14,669 bases of DNA, from NCBI GenBank assembly GCA_035491935.1, contig DATJJW010000200.1:1-14669 (forward strand), in the 5' to 3' direction. This stretch comes from DATJJW01 sp035491935. GTDB taxonomy: Bacteria > Pseudomonadota > Alphaproteobacteria > ATCC43930 > CGMCC-115725. The translations under genes were made by a program, and so were the position numbers. This document shows, piece after piece, positions 5,931 through 13,631 of this stretch (position 1 is its first letter; each line of letters opens with the position of its first letter). A model generated the notes under the pieces. The model was given only the letters and a program-made list of their open reading frames with translations. It was not told where the DNA came from and made no database searches.

Positions 5931-7109
5931 ATGTCGGTGACCAAGCATGCCTGGGATCGCATCCCGGTCGTCCTGAGCTTTTCCGAGCAGGTCAAGATGA
6001 CCGAGACCTATGGTTTCGTCGGCAGCCAGGGCAAGACGGTGCTGGAAGGCCAGCTCCTGCTGCCGCGGGAGGTGAAGTCCAGGACGCTCTATCTCTTCAT
6101 GCATCCGACCTCGACCTTGCAGCTCCTGCCGATGCCGACGGCGTTGGCCGATGCGGGCTTGCATGTCCTGTGTGCGGCCAGCCGCTATCCGAAGAACGAC
6201 AGCGCGCTGATCATGGAGAAGGTCGTCTATGACCTTGGCGCCTACATCCGCCATGCCCGCGAAACGCTGGGCTACGAGAAGGTGGTGCTGGTCGGCTGGT
6301 CCGGTGGCGGCTCGCTGTCGCTGTTCTACCAGGCCCAGGCCGAGCATCCGACCATCACCCAGACGCCGGCCGGCGATCCCTATGATCTGACGACGGCGGA
6401 TCTGCCGCGTGCTGACGGCATCATCTTCATCGCTGCGCATCTTTCCCGCGCCGAGACCTTGACGGAGTGGCTCGACCCCTCGGTCAAGAATGAGCTCGAT
6501 CCGGATGTGCGCGATCTGGAATTCGACATCTACAGCCCGCTCTGCCCGAACAAGCCGCCATTCGCCGCCGATTTCATCGCCGCGTTTCGCAAGGCGCAGA
6601 TTGCGCGTAATGCCCGGATCACCGCCTGGGCGCAGGATCTCCTGGAGCGGCTGAGGAAACGCGAGGATGGCGAGATCGAGCGCGCCTTCGTCACCCATCG
6701 CACCATGTGCGACGTGCGCTGGATCGATCAGAGCGTCGATCCCAACGGCCGTCAGCCGAATTGGTGCTATATGGGCGATCCGCGAACCGTCAATGTCGGG
6801 CCGGTGGGCCTGGCACGTTTCTCGACCTTGCGCTCCTGGCTCTCGCAATGGTCGTTCGAGCTGTCGAATGCGAAGGGGCCGATGAACGCAGCGCGCATTC
6901 GGGAAACGCCCGTGCTGCAGATCGAGAACGCGGCCGACGATGCGGTGCCGGCAACGCATAACCCGACGATCCGCGACGCGCTCGCCACCCCGGACAAGCA
7001 ATTCATCAGTATCGAGGGGGCGACCCATTACTATCTCGGCCAGCCCGAGCAACTGGCGATTTGCATCGAGACGGTCAGGAATTGGAGCCAAGCCAAGGGG
7101 TTCCTGTAG
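5931..7109 (+). CDS. Alpha/beta hydrolase
   Basis: 392 residues. The nucleophile elbow is V-G-W-S-G-G-G, with Ser124. The acid is Asp336 or Asp337 in E-N-A-A-D-D-A-V-P, and the base is His366 in G-A-T-H-Y-Y. M-H-P-T-S (57-61) is where the oxyanion hole is expected. A large insertion of roughly 150 residues between the elbow and the Asp forms a cap domain, so the protein is longer than simple esterases. The ATG at 5931 is preferred: it has a GGGAAG-type site just upstream and lies 20 bases past the VOC stop; an earlier in-frame start at 5868 would overlap that gene. It may release the aromatic acid from an ester or thioester, or cleave a ring-fission product. Its substrate is unknown. No signal peptide is seen. 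Confidence 0.85.
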   Translation: MSVTKHAWDRIPVVLSFSEQVKMTETYGFVGSQGKTVLEGQLLLPREVKSRTLYLFMHPTSTLQLLPMPTALADAGLHVLCAASRYPKNDSALIMEKVVYDLGAYIRHARETLGYEKVVLVGWSGGGSLSLFYQAQAEHPTITQTPAGDPYDLTTADLPRADGIIFIAAHLSRAETLTEWLDPSVKNELDPDVRDLEFDIYSPLCPNKPPFAADFIAAFRKAQIARNARITAWAQDLLERLRKREDGEIERAFVTHRTMCDVRWIDQSVDPNGRQPNWCYMGDPRTVNVGPVGLARFSTLRSWLSQWSFELSNAKGPMNAARIRETPVLQIENAADDAVPATHNPTIRDALATPDKQFISIEGATHYYLGQPEQLAICIETVRNWSQAKGFL

Positions 7110-7124
7110 ACGAAAGGACGGGTC

Positions 7125-8411
7125 ATGACCGGATATCTAAGTGGCTTCGGCGGACATTTCGCGACCGAGGCAGTGACCGGTGCCTTGCCGATCGGCCGCA
7201 ACAACCCGCAGAAGGTTCCGTTCGGGCTCTACGCCGAGCAGCTGTCGGGCACGGCCTTCACCGCGCCGCGGGCCGAGAACCGCCGAAGCTGGCTCTATCG
7301 GCTGCGCCCGACCGCCAATCATCGGCCGTATCATCCTTACGGCGGGGCCTCGCTCCTGTGTTCAGGCCCCTTCGATGACGTGGCACCCGAGCCCAACCGC
7401 CTGCGCTGGGACCCGCTGCCGCTGCCGGAAGCGCCGACGGATTTCGTCGACGGTCTGGTGACCTATGGTGGCAACGGCGATGCCGGCCAGGGGACGGGCA
7501 TCGGCATCCACCTCTATGCCGCCAACCGCTCCATGACCGACCGCGTCTTCGTCGATGCCGATGGCGAGCTACTGATTGTGCCGCAGCAAGGGCGGCTTCG
7601 GCTGGTGACGGAGTTCGGGCTGATCGAGGCGGCGCCCCTGCAGATCGTCGTCGTGCCGCGCGGCGTCCGGTTTCGTGTCGAATTGCCGGACGGCGCGGCG
7701 CGCGGCTATGTCTGCGAGAATTATGGCACGCTGTTCCGCCTGCCCGAGCTCGGGCCGATCGGCGCCAACGGCCTTGCCAATCCACGCGATTTCGAAAGCC
7801 CTGCCGCCTGGTTCGAGGATGTCGAACAGCCGGTCGAAGTGGTGCAGAAATTCCAGGGCCGGCTTTGGGCGACCGAACTCGATCACTCGCCGCTCGACAT
7901 CGTCGCCTGGCACGGCAATCTGACGCCCTATCGCTATGATCTCGGCCGTTTCAGCGTCGTGAACACCGTGAGCTTCGACCATCCGGATCCGTCGATCTTC
8001 ACGGTGCTGACCTCGCCCAGCGAGGTGCCCGGGACCGCCAATTGCGATTTCGTGATCTTCCCGCCTCGCTGGATGGTGGCCGAAGACACCTTCCGTCCAC
8101 CCTGGTTCCACCGCAACGTCATGAGCGAGTTCATGGGCCTCGTCCATGGCAGCTACGACGCCAAGGAAGGCGGCTTCGCACCGGGGGGTGCTTCGCTGCA
8201 CAATCAGATGAGCGGGCATGGTCCGGACCATGCTAGTTACGAAAGGGCTGTCGACGCGACGCTCAAGCCGCACAAGATCGAGGATACGATGGCATTCATG
8301 TTCGAGACCCGCTGGGTCGTCCGGCCAACCGACTGGGCCATGCGGACGCCATTGATGCAGCGGGACTACGACGAGGTGTGGCAGGGCTTCGCCAAGGCTG
8401 TGCTGCCATGA
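7125..8411 (+). CDS. hmgA: Homogentisate 1,2-dioxygenase
   Basis: 428 residues, full length. It opens homogentisate with O2 to 4-maleylacetoacetate, using Fe(II) in the cytoplasm. The N-terminus carries the diagnostic S-G-F-G, N-N-P-Q and L-Y-A-E-Q-L-S-G-T-A-F-T blocks. The iron ligands known for the human enzyme (His335, Glu341, His371) match His329, Glu335 (F-H-R-N-V-M-S-E-F) and His365 (S-G-H-G-P-D); catalytic His292 matches His286 (D-H-P-D-P-S), all with a constant offset of 6. The start has AAAGGAC upstream and follows the hydrolase stop by 15 bases. It overlaps the fumarylacetoacetase start by ATGA. The enzyme class is firm. Because the cluster lacks tyrosine-pathway genes, a substituted 2,5-dihydroxyphenyl substrate remains possible. 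Confidence 0.95.
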   Translation: MTGYLSGFGGHFATEAVTGALPIGRNNPQKVPFGLYAEQLSGTAFTAPRAENRRSWLYRLRPTANHRPYHPYGGASLLCSGPFDDVAPEPNRLRWDPLPLPEAPTDFVDGLVTYGGNGDAGQGTGIGIHLYAANRSMTDRVFVDADGELLIVPQQGRLRLVTEFGLIEAAPLQIVVVPRGVRFRVELPDGAARGYVCENYGTLFRLPELGPIGANGLANPRDFESPAAWFEDVEQPVEVVQKFQGRLWATELDHSPLDIVAWHGNLTPYRYDLGRFSVVNTVSFDHPDPSIFTVLTSPSEVPGTANCDFVIFPPRWMVAEDTFRPPWFHRNVMSEFMGLVHGSYDAKEGGFAPGGASLHNQMSGHGPDHASYERAVDATLKPHKIEDTMAFMFETRWVVRPTDWAMRTPLMQRDYDEVWQGFAKAVLP

Positions 8412-9706
8412 GCACCACGATCGACGCGACACATGATCTCCAGCGGCGCAGCTGGGTCGAGAGCGCCAATGGCCACGCGGAATTCCCGATACAGAATCTG
8501 CCTTTGGGCATCTTTTCCACGCCGGGTCTGGACAAGCGGGCAGGGGTCGCGATCGGCGATGCGATACTCGACCTCAAGGCCGCCATCGCCGCCCAGCTCC
8601 TGCCGGAGGACGCAGCACCGCTCCTCGCCGGCGACACGCTGAACGCGCTGCTGGGCGCGCCATCGACCCGCGCGGCACTGCGCCAGCGCGTGTCGATGCT
8701 GCTCTCGGATGGGACCCGACGTCATGCGGTCGAGCCGCTGCTTCATCCGATAGCGGATTGCACGTTGCATCTGCCGGCTGCGATCGGCGACTACACCGAT
8801 TTCTATGCCGGCATCCATCACGCGGTGAATGTCGGGCGGCAGTTCCGGCCGGATAATCCATTGCTGCCGAACTATAAATACGTGCCGATCGGTTATCACG
8901 GCCGCGCCTCTTCAATCCGGCCCTCGGGCGTCGAGGTCATCCGGCCGCACGGCCAGCGCAAGCCGCCCCAGTCGGAGGTGCCGGTCTTTGGACCGACACA
9001 GCGCCTGGACTACGAGTTGGAGCTCGGCATCTGGATCGGCCCCGGCAACGAACTGGGCCGGTCGGTGCCGATCGGGCGAGCTGGCGAGCATATCGCCGGG
9101 CTCTGCCTTTTGAATGACTGGTCGGCACGCGAGCTGCAGGCCTGGGAATACCAGCCGCTCGGCCCCTTCCTCGCCAAGAATTTCCATACGACCATTTCGC
9201 CCTGGGTGGTGACGGCGGAAGCGCTGGCGCCGTTCCGCATCGCTCAGCCGGCCCGGCCGGCGGGCGATCCGCAGCCTCTGCCTTATCTCTGGGACGAGGC
9301 CGACCAGCGCGCGGGCGCCTTCTCGATCGCGTTGCGCGTCGAACTCACCACGGCGGCCATGCGGGCGACGGCCATGGCGCCGGTAAGCCTATCCCTGTCG
9401 AGGGCCGATGCCATGTATTGGACGGCGGCGCAAATGGTGGCGCATCACGCGTCCGGCGGCTGCGACCTCAGGCCTGGCGATCTTCTGGGCTCGGGCACGC
9501 TCTCGATCGAGGACGCCTCGGGCCTCGGCAGCCTTCTGGAACTCACCCAGGGCGGTAAGCTGCCCATCGAGCTGCCGAACGGCGAGCGTCGGACCTTCCT
9601 GGAGGATGGCGACGAGGTGACCTTTTCCGGACACGCCAACGCCGAGGGCTTCGTCCCGATTGGCTTCGGTACCGCCCGCGCCCGGATCGCCGCCGCTCGT
9701 CCTTAG
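8408..9706 (+). CDS. fahA: Fumarylacetoacetase
   Basis: 432 residues from the ATG at 8408, which overlaps the dioxygenase stop as ATGA; an upstream start at 8378 would only add residues inside that gene. It hydrolyses fumarylacetoacetate to fumarate and acetoacetate, the last step of the homogentisate route. Residues known from the mouse enzyme align: Asp126 to Asp131 and His133 to His138 (T-D-F-Y-A-G-I-H-H), Glu199/201 to Glu203/205 (Y-E-L-E-L-G), Asp233 to Asp237 (N-D-W-S-A-R) and Lys253 to Lys257 (F-L-A-K-N-F). Thus metal site and catalytic residues are intact. The N-terminal SH3-like domain spans about 1-125. NDWSAR is followed by Glu where Asp is usual, a mild change. The next gene is convergent, 10 bases away, with no visible terminator. 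Confidence 0.95.
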   Translation: MSTTIDATHDLQRRSWVESANGHAEFPIQNLPLGIFSTPGLDKRAGVAIGDAILDLKAAIAAQLLPEDAAPLLAGDTLNALLGAPSTRAALRQRVSMLLSDGTRRHAVEPLLHPIADCTLHLPAAIGDYTDFYAGIHHAVNVGRQFRPDNPLLPNYKYVPIGYHGRASSIRPSGVEVIRPHGQRKPPQSEVPVFGPTQRLDYELELGIWIGPGNELGRSVPIGRAGEHIAGLCLLNDWSARELQAWEYQPLGPFLAKNFHTTISPWVVTAEALAPFRIAQPARPAGDPQPLPYLWDEADQRAGAFSIALRVELTTAAMRATAMAPVSLSLSRADAMYWTAAQMVAHHASGGCDLRPGDLLGSGTLSIEDASGLGSLLELTQGGKLPIELPNGERRTFLEDGDEVTFSGHANAEGFVPIGFGTARARIAAARP

Positions 9707-9716
9707 ACCGAAGACA

Positions 9717-11108
9717 TCACGGGCCGAGCCAGCGCAGCCTTAGCCCACTTTGCTGGCGGTGGGATTTGATAAAGGCGATGGCCATGCGCAAGTCGAGCGG
9801 TTCCGGCGCGGCATCTTCGCCGGGGATCGCCGCGAGCGCGGCGTGATAGCGCGCATAGGTGGAGAAATGCGCGGGATAGGTACGTTCGTTCACGCCAAGG
9901 AGGGTACCGGCCCCCACCGCCCGTTCCAGTATTTTCCGCCAGGCTTCGATCGGCGGCAGTCCAATCGCATCGGCGCCATGGGCGAACAATGTCATGTGGA
10001 TGTCGTCGAAGGCCGGAGAGTGATCGAGATAGGCGCTGACCGCCTCCAAGGAAGGGGTCATGTTGAAGACCATCCAGAAGGGGACCGCCTCCAGGCCGAG
10101 GGTCCGATAGGGATCGAGCAGCACGAAACTGTCGACGAGCAGGCGACGCACCTTGCTGCCGCGCTGCCGGAGCCACTCGTGATAGAGGTCCGCTATGACC
10201 GGGCTCGGAACGGCGGGATCGTCGAATTCCAGGGCCGCCATCCCGAAGCCACGTTGCGTCAAGGCGGCGAGATCCTGACGTATTTCCGGCGCGAAACCCC
10301 ATTCCGCTTCGGGACTGAAATCATCCGGCTTCGGCGGGTGCCATTGCCGCCGGGTATCACCTCTGGCGGCAAAAAATCCGGCAACACGCGAACCGCCCGA
10401 GAAATACTCCTCGATCGAAACGCCGCCATTGGCGCCGAACTGGAAGACGTGGCGTTCTCCAAGCCTTGTGACGGGCCAGTGTTGGGTGCAATCGGCGATC
10501 AGGATGGCGCCGCCGGGTAAAAGGCTCTCTTCAATGAAGTTCCAGTAGGCAGACGGCAGGCCGCGATACTTCCAACGGAAATAGGTGATGTAGCCCAGCA
10601 TCAGGCGGTGCTGGTTGGGATCGTGCATGTGGTGCAGATCGACCCGCGGATTAGCATCGAGAAAACGGCGCGCAGCCGGTCCCGCCGCTTTCATCGCCGC
10701 CATGGGCTCGTCGGGGTCTATGCCCTTTTGCTGGATCAGGGTCAGAAAGGTCTGCGGCAGCCACGGAATGCCGAGAGCCGCGGCGAGATGGAGGAGCGCG
10801 CCATTGGCCGAGCCGATCATGATGGCGGGGTAGTGGCGGCGGGGGTATAGGCCGGCCACCCATCGGGCGACCGCATCGGTATCGACCGTGCCGGCCTGCT
10901 CCGGTCTCAGCCCTTCTTCGGCGCCCAGCCTGGCGAACAGGTCTTGGCGCCATCGGCGTGGCAGGTAATCGGCCATGCCCAGCAGCCGCATGGAGCGTGG
11001 CTGCCCGAGGCGTGGGAATGAACGGCCGTGCAGACAGTTGGCCAGCGCCTGCACCATGCCGGCGGCCGAGTCGAATTTGGCGAGCCCCGGTGGCGGTGCG
11101 GGCAGCAT
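9717..11108 (-). CDS. Conserved-looking protein of unknown function, 463 residues
   Basis: I do not recognise the family. Coding is supported by length, a good GGAGG site about seven bases before the ATG at 11108, and a protein-like sequence with no low-complexity bias. Visible features are A-I-M-I-G-S-A-N-G-A-L-L-H-L at 95-108, a His-rich patch L-H-H-M-H-D-P-N-Q-H (158-167), and L-L-P-G-G-A-I-L-I-A-D (196-206). The last resembles a strand-and-turn seen in Rossmann-like folds such as methyltransferases, but the SAM-binding glycine motif is not clear. GSANG is not a G-x-S-x-G elbow. No signal peptide or membrane helix is evident. It converges with fumarylacetoacetase at 10 bases, so its link with that cluster is doubtful. 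It could share a transcript with the VOC gene behind it, 229 bases upstream. Confidence 0.75.
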   Translation of the reverse strand: MLPAPPPGLAKFDSAAGMVQALANCLHGRSFPRLGQPRSMRLLGMADYLPRRWRQDLFARLGAEEGLRPEQAGTVDTDAVARWVAGLYPRRHYPAIMIGSANGALLHLAAALGIPWLPQTFLTLIQQKGIDPDEPMAAMKAAGPAARRFLDANPRVDLHHMHDPNQHRLMLGYITYFRWKYRGLPSAYWNFIEESLLPGGAILIADCTQHWPVTRLGERHVFQFGANGGVSIEEYFSGGSRVAGFFAARGDTRRQWHPPKPDDFSPEAEWGFAPEIRQDLAALTQRGFGMAALEFDDPAVPSPVIADLYHEWLRQRGSKVRRLLVDSFVLLDPYRTLGLEAVPFWMVFNMTPSLEAVSAYLDHSPAFDDIHMTLFAHGADAIGLPPIEAWRKILERAVGAGTLLGVNERTYPAHFSTYARYHAALAAIPGEDAAPEPLDLRMAIAFIKSHRQQSGLRLRWLGP

Positions 11109-11227
11109 GTGATCGCCTCCACGGCATTAACCATGGCAGAACTACCGCCTCGACCACTGGTTCCGCCATCAGGGATGCCGAGGCTGGAAGAAGCCATCAT
11201 GATAAGATCGCGGGAGGCGGGGAAGAT

Positions 11228-11274
11228 GACAAGCGTTGTCGTGCTGCCGAGCACGCGGTCTCGATCGGATCGAG
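11228..11274. repeat. Cluster of three consecutive inverted repeats
   Basis: In 47 bases of intergenic DNA there are GACAA-GCG-TTGTC (11228-11240), CGTGCT-GCCG-AGCACG (11240-11255) and CTCGATC-G-GATCGAG (11260-11274), each with perfect arms. They lie between the - strand VOC gene and the - strand unknown gene, 120-166 bases before the latter's start. They may be operators, transcript hairpins or an extragenic palindromic element. A further short hairpin follows the VOC stop. Confidence 0.45.
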
Positions 11275-11318
11275 CCGGGACGGCGCCGCGACATGGGCCT
11301 GCCGGGTAGGATCGGTGC

Positions 11319-11333
11319 CTCCGGCCGCCGGAG
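11319..11333 (-). terminator. Short GC hairpin just after the VOC gene
   Basis: CTCCGG-CCG-CCGGAG forms a 6-base stem beginning five bases past the VOC stop codon. No T-run follows on the - strand, so it is at best a weak or factor-assisted terminator. Confidence 0.3.
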
Positions 11334-11337
11334 CCAC

Positions 11338-11754
11338 TCAGAAATTCGGCCACAACCCAGGCGTCGCCACCTCCAGCGAATGACCATCGGGATCGCGGAA
11401 ATAAAGGCTCACGCCACCGCGCGGCCACGTCACCCGGCTTTCGACGGCGATATCGAGTCTGGCCAAATGATCGGACCACGCGTCTAACGCATCCATTGCG
11501 ATACCGAAGCACAAATGTTGTTGGCCATGGGCATCATGGGGCGGGATGACGCCGCCCGGCGTCTCGCTGGGCCGGGCGGACTTGCCCCGGGCGAAGAGCA
11601 GCACGACGCCACTGGCCGGCGCGCCGAGCGCCACCATCCGGCCGTCTGCGATGAATACGTCGAAGCCGAATACCTGCTGGTAGAACGCCTGCGATCGCTC
11701 AAGATCCTCTACATAGAGCGACGTTTCCAGGATATGGCTGATGCGTGGTGGCAT
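11338..11754 (-). CDS. VOC-family (glyoxalase/bleomycin resistance-like) protein
   Basis: 138 residues from the ATG at 11754, which has GGAG eight bases upstream; a GTG at 11784 would add ten residues without family support. The single-chain VOC pattern is clear: H-I-L-E-T-S-L-Y-V-E-D-L at 7-18, then F-Y-Q-Q-V-F-G-F, V-L-L-F (51-54), Q-Q-H-L-C-F (78-83) and Y-F-R-D-P-D-G-H-S-L-E-V (118-129). Likely metal ligands are His7, His80 and Glu128. Such small proteins dimerise and act as lyases, isomerases, dioxygenases or resistance proteins; the substrate is unknown. It differs from the VOC protein of the catabolic operon in length and in the region after the first module, so it is not a recent duplicate. 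Confidence 0.87.
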   Translation of the reverse strand: MPPRISHILETSLYVEDLERSQAFYQQVFGFDVFIADGRMVALGAPASGVVLLFARGKSARPSETPGGVIPPHDAHGQQHLCFGIAMDALDAWSDHLARLDIAVESRVTWPRGGVSLYFRDPDGHSLEVATPGLWPNF

Positions 11755-12017
11755 AAGGCTCCGAACTCCGCCCCCGAGGTTCACCGGCCTGCGCTGGGCA
11801 AGCCTGCCGGTGTGGCGCGGCTGCTCAGTGATTCAACGCACGCGGTCAGGGATTCGATCAGTCGAGCAGCAGAAAATCCTCCGCCGCCGGCTAAGCCGGT
11901 CCGGAAGATCGAGACCGTCGCCGAGAGGACGTCTCCTGACCGATCCAGGCGAGCGAAGCGCTGCAGGAATAACCTAGGTGAAAGACAATCGAACCCCGTC
12001 TCTCCAGAATAGTCGGC

Positions 12018-12036
12018 GCCTTGGATCATCCAAGGC
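12018..12036. promoter_or_regulatory. 19-base perfect hyphenated palindrome before the CBS gene
   Basis: GCCTTGGAT-C-ATCCAAGGC has 9-base arms around one central base and ends 22 bases before the ATG at 12059. A second shorter palindrome, CCTAGG, occurs right after it (12037-12042) and again at 11973-11978. With a one-base centre it is better suited to a dimeric regulator site than to an RNA hairpin. No repressor gene is adjacent. Confidence 0.5.
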
Positions 12037-12058
12037 CCTAGGAGAAGGGGAGCGTCTC

Positions 12059-12496
12059 ATGAATGCCAAGGAATGCATGAGCAAGGACGTCCAGATGGTG
12101 ACGCCCGATCAGACCATCGCCGATGCCGCCCGCGCCATGAAGAATATCGATGCCGGGTTCCTGCCGGTCAGGGAGAATGACCGGCTGGTCGGCATGATCA
12201 CGGACCGCGACATCGCGCTGCGCGCCGTGGCGGAGGACAAGGGGCCGGATACGCCCATTCGCGAGGTGATGAGCGGCAAGGTGCTCTATTGCTTCGAGGA
12301 CGAGGATCTGGACGACGTCGCGGTCAAGTTCAGCGAACTCCAGGTTCGCCGCATGCCGGTGCTGAACCGGGACAAGAGATTGGTCGGCATCATTTCGCTT
12401 GCCGATATCTCGCGATCCGATGGCGATGGACAACGCAGTGCCGCGGCCCTTGGCGGCATTTCCCGAGGCGGCACCGGCGCGCGGCCAGCGCATTGA
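12059..12496 (+). CDS. Two-CBS-domain protein
   Basis: 145 residues. CBS1 is about 6-56 (M-S-K-D-V-Q-M-V-T-P, then G-M-I-T-D-R-D-I-A). CBS2 is about 70-120 (M-S-G-K-V-L-Y-C, then R-R-M-P-V-L-N, then G-I-I-S-L-A-D-I). Paired CBS domains bind adenosine nucleotides and work as energy or stress sensors; stand-alone forms like this have no fused catalytic part. The tail after 120 is short, Gly/Ser/Arg-rich and probably disordered. The ATG at 12059 has GGAGAAGGGGAG just upstream and matches the usual M-x-A-x-x-x-M-S start; the frame is open back to 11978 but that stretch is non-coding leader. A palindrome precedes it. The phosphoribosyltransferase gene follows after 101 bases and may be co-expressed. 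Confidence 0.92.
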   Translation: MNAKECMSKDVQMVTPDQTIADAARAMKNIDAGFLPVRENDRLVGMITDRDIALRAVAEDKGPDTPIREVMSGKVLYCFEDEDLDDVAVKFSELQVRRMPVLNRDKRLVGIISLADISRSDGDGQRSAAALGGISRGGTGARPAH

Positions 12497-12514
12497 CTTT
12501 CGAGGGGCGCGCAA

Positions 12515-12560
12515 CCGGCATGCGCCGGATGGCCCAATGCTGGCTTGGATATCCTATACT
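12515..12560 (+). promoter_or_regulatory. Weak hairpin and -10-like box before the phosphoribosyltransferase gene
   Basis: In the 101-base gap there is CCGGC-ATGC-GCCGG (12515-12528), then TATACT at 12555-12560, about 38 bases before the ATG at 12598. No -35 box is seen at the right distance. The gene may have its own weak promoter or share the CBS transcript. Confidence 0.25.
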
Positions 12561-12597
12561 CGCCTGAGCATGGTGACATGAGCCGCAGGTGGCGACG

Positions 12598-13275
12598 ATG
12601 GCGCAGCGCGCTCTTCCATATCGTGACCGGCACGACGCGGGAAAACAATTGGCGGATCGGCTATCGCATTATGCGAGCGCCGATACGGTGGTCCTCGCCA
12701 TACCCCGTGGGGGTGTGCCGGTCGGCTTTGAGATCGCCAGGCGCCGGAACCTGCGGCTGGACCTGTTGATGGCGCGCAAGCTCGGGGCGCCCGGCAATCC
12801 CGAACTGGGGCTTGGTGCGGTGGTCGATAGCAACCCGCCGCAAATGGTGCTGGATTCGCATACCCTCAAGTTGATCGACCCGTCGCCCGACTATATCGAA
12901 ACCGAAAAAAAGCGGCAGCTTGAGGAAATCGCCAGAAGACGAAAGGCGTATATGGGCGATCGCCCTGCCTTGCGGGTGCAGGGAAGCACCGCGATCGTCG
13001 TGGATGACGGCATTGCGACCGGCAGCACGATGAAGGTCGCGTTGAAGGCGCTTCGCCTGGCCGGCGCCAGCCGATTGGTCGTGGCGGTGCCGGTTGGTCC
13101 CTATGACGTGATCGAGACGTTGCGCCGATCGGCCGAGGTCGTATGCCTGGACACGCCGCCGGATTTCCATGCCGTCAGCATGCACTATCGGAATTTCGAT
13201 CAGATAACGGATGAAGAGGTGGTCGAATTGCTGCGGTGCGCCCGAGCCTTCGGCGGCGCCGAGGGCGCATCCTAG
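12598..13275 (+). CDS. Type I phosphoribosyltransferase-family protein
   Basis: 225 residues. The PRPP-binding signature V-V-D-D-G-I-A-T-G-S-T is at about 134-144, and the pyrophosphate loop P-R-G-G is at 36-39. The N-terminus Y-R-D-R-x-D-A-G-K-Q-L-A is typical of a family of stand-alone phosphoribosyltransferases, often found beside stress proteins or fused to hydrolases, whose substrate base is not known. Start choice: the ATG at 12598 has AGGTGG five bases ahead; a GTG at 12589 would add three residues and has no such site. The helical region 100-120 is rich in charged residues. It ends 25 bases before the convergent proline-rich gene. The family is firm; any role in nucleotide salvage is unproven. 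Confidence 0.9.
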   Translation: MAQRALPYRDRHDAGKQLADRLSHYASADTVVLAIPRGGVPVGFEIARRRNLRLDLLMARKLGAPGNPELGLGAVVDSNPPQMVLDSHTLKLIDPSPDYIETEKKRQLEEIARRRKAYMGDRPALRVQGSTAIVVDDGIATGSTMKVALKALRLAGASRLVVAVPVGPYDVIETLRRSAEVVCLDTPPDFHAVSMHYRNFDQITDEEVVELLRCARAFGGAEGAS

Positions 13276-13300
13276 ATATCCAAAGCGCTGCCGACGATCG

Positions 13301-13570
13301 CTAGAGCGGCGCGGGCTCGGGCGGGACGACGGGAATCTCGCGCCCCGGCAAATGAGGCGCATCGGTATCGGGATCCGGCTCAACCGGCTCGACATCGGGA
13401 TCTGGAGGTTGCGGCAGGTCCGGATCTTCCGGCACGTCGATTTCCGGGCCGGGTGGCCCCGGCGGGCCGATATCGGGAAGGTCCGGCCTGGGTGGCGGTG
13501 CTTCGCCGGGCGGGGTAGGGATGCCCAGGACCATGCCCGCGATGATGAAGCGGGCCCTATCAAGCTGCAT
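13301..13570 (-). CDS. Small acidic proline-rich protein
   Basis: 89 residues, about a third of them Pro, with many Asp and Glu and no Cys. The first 15 residues (M-Q-L-D-R-A-R-F-I-I-A-G-M-V-L) are ordinary and slightly hydrophobic. The rest is repetitive, built from units such as P-P-G-P-P-G-P and D-P-D-x-x-P, and must be extended or disordered. The start at 13570 is set by AGGGAG seven bases upstream; the frame stays open to 13897, but the upstream part is a shadow of the next gene and has no site. I know no function. It may be a surface, envelope or scaffold protein, but there is no clear signal peptide. It converges with the phosphoribosyltransferase gene. Confidence 0.65.
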   Translation of the reverse strand: MQLDRARFIIAGMVLGIPTPPGEAPPPRPDLPDIGPPGPPGPEIDVPEDPDLPQPPDPDVEPVEPDPDTDAPHLPGREIPVVPPEPAPL

Positions 13571-13631
13571 ATGATGCTCCCTGGCGCCCAATGCTCTTTG
13601 GCGCCGCGATGGTCTGAAACGACCGCGTCCT

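Noticed and set aside
5901..7091. Minus-strand open frame of 396 codons opposite the alpha/beta hydrolase
   Set aside because: The opposite strand has a clear catalytic triad and operon context; this frame has shadow-like composition.
11515..12012. 165-codon plus-strand frame across the second VOC gene and the CBS leader
   Set aside because: Its first part is antisense to the VOC gene; the remainder lacks a start signal and protein-like pattern.
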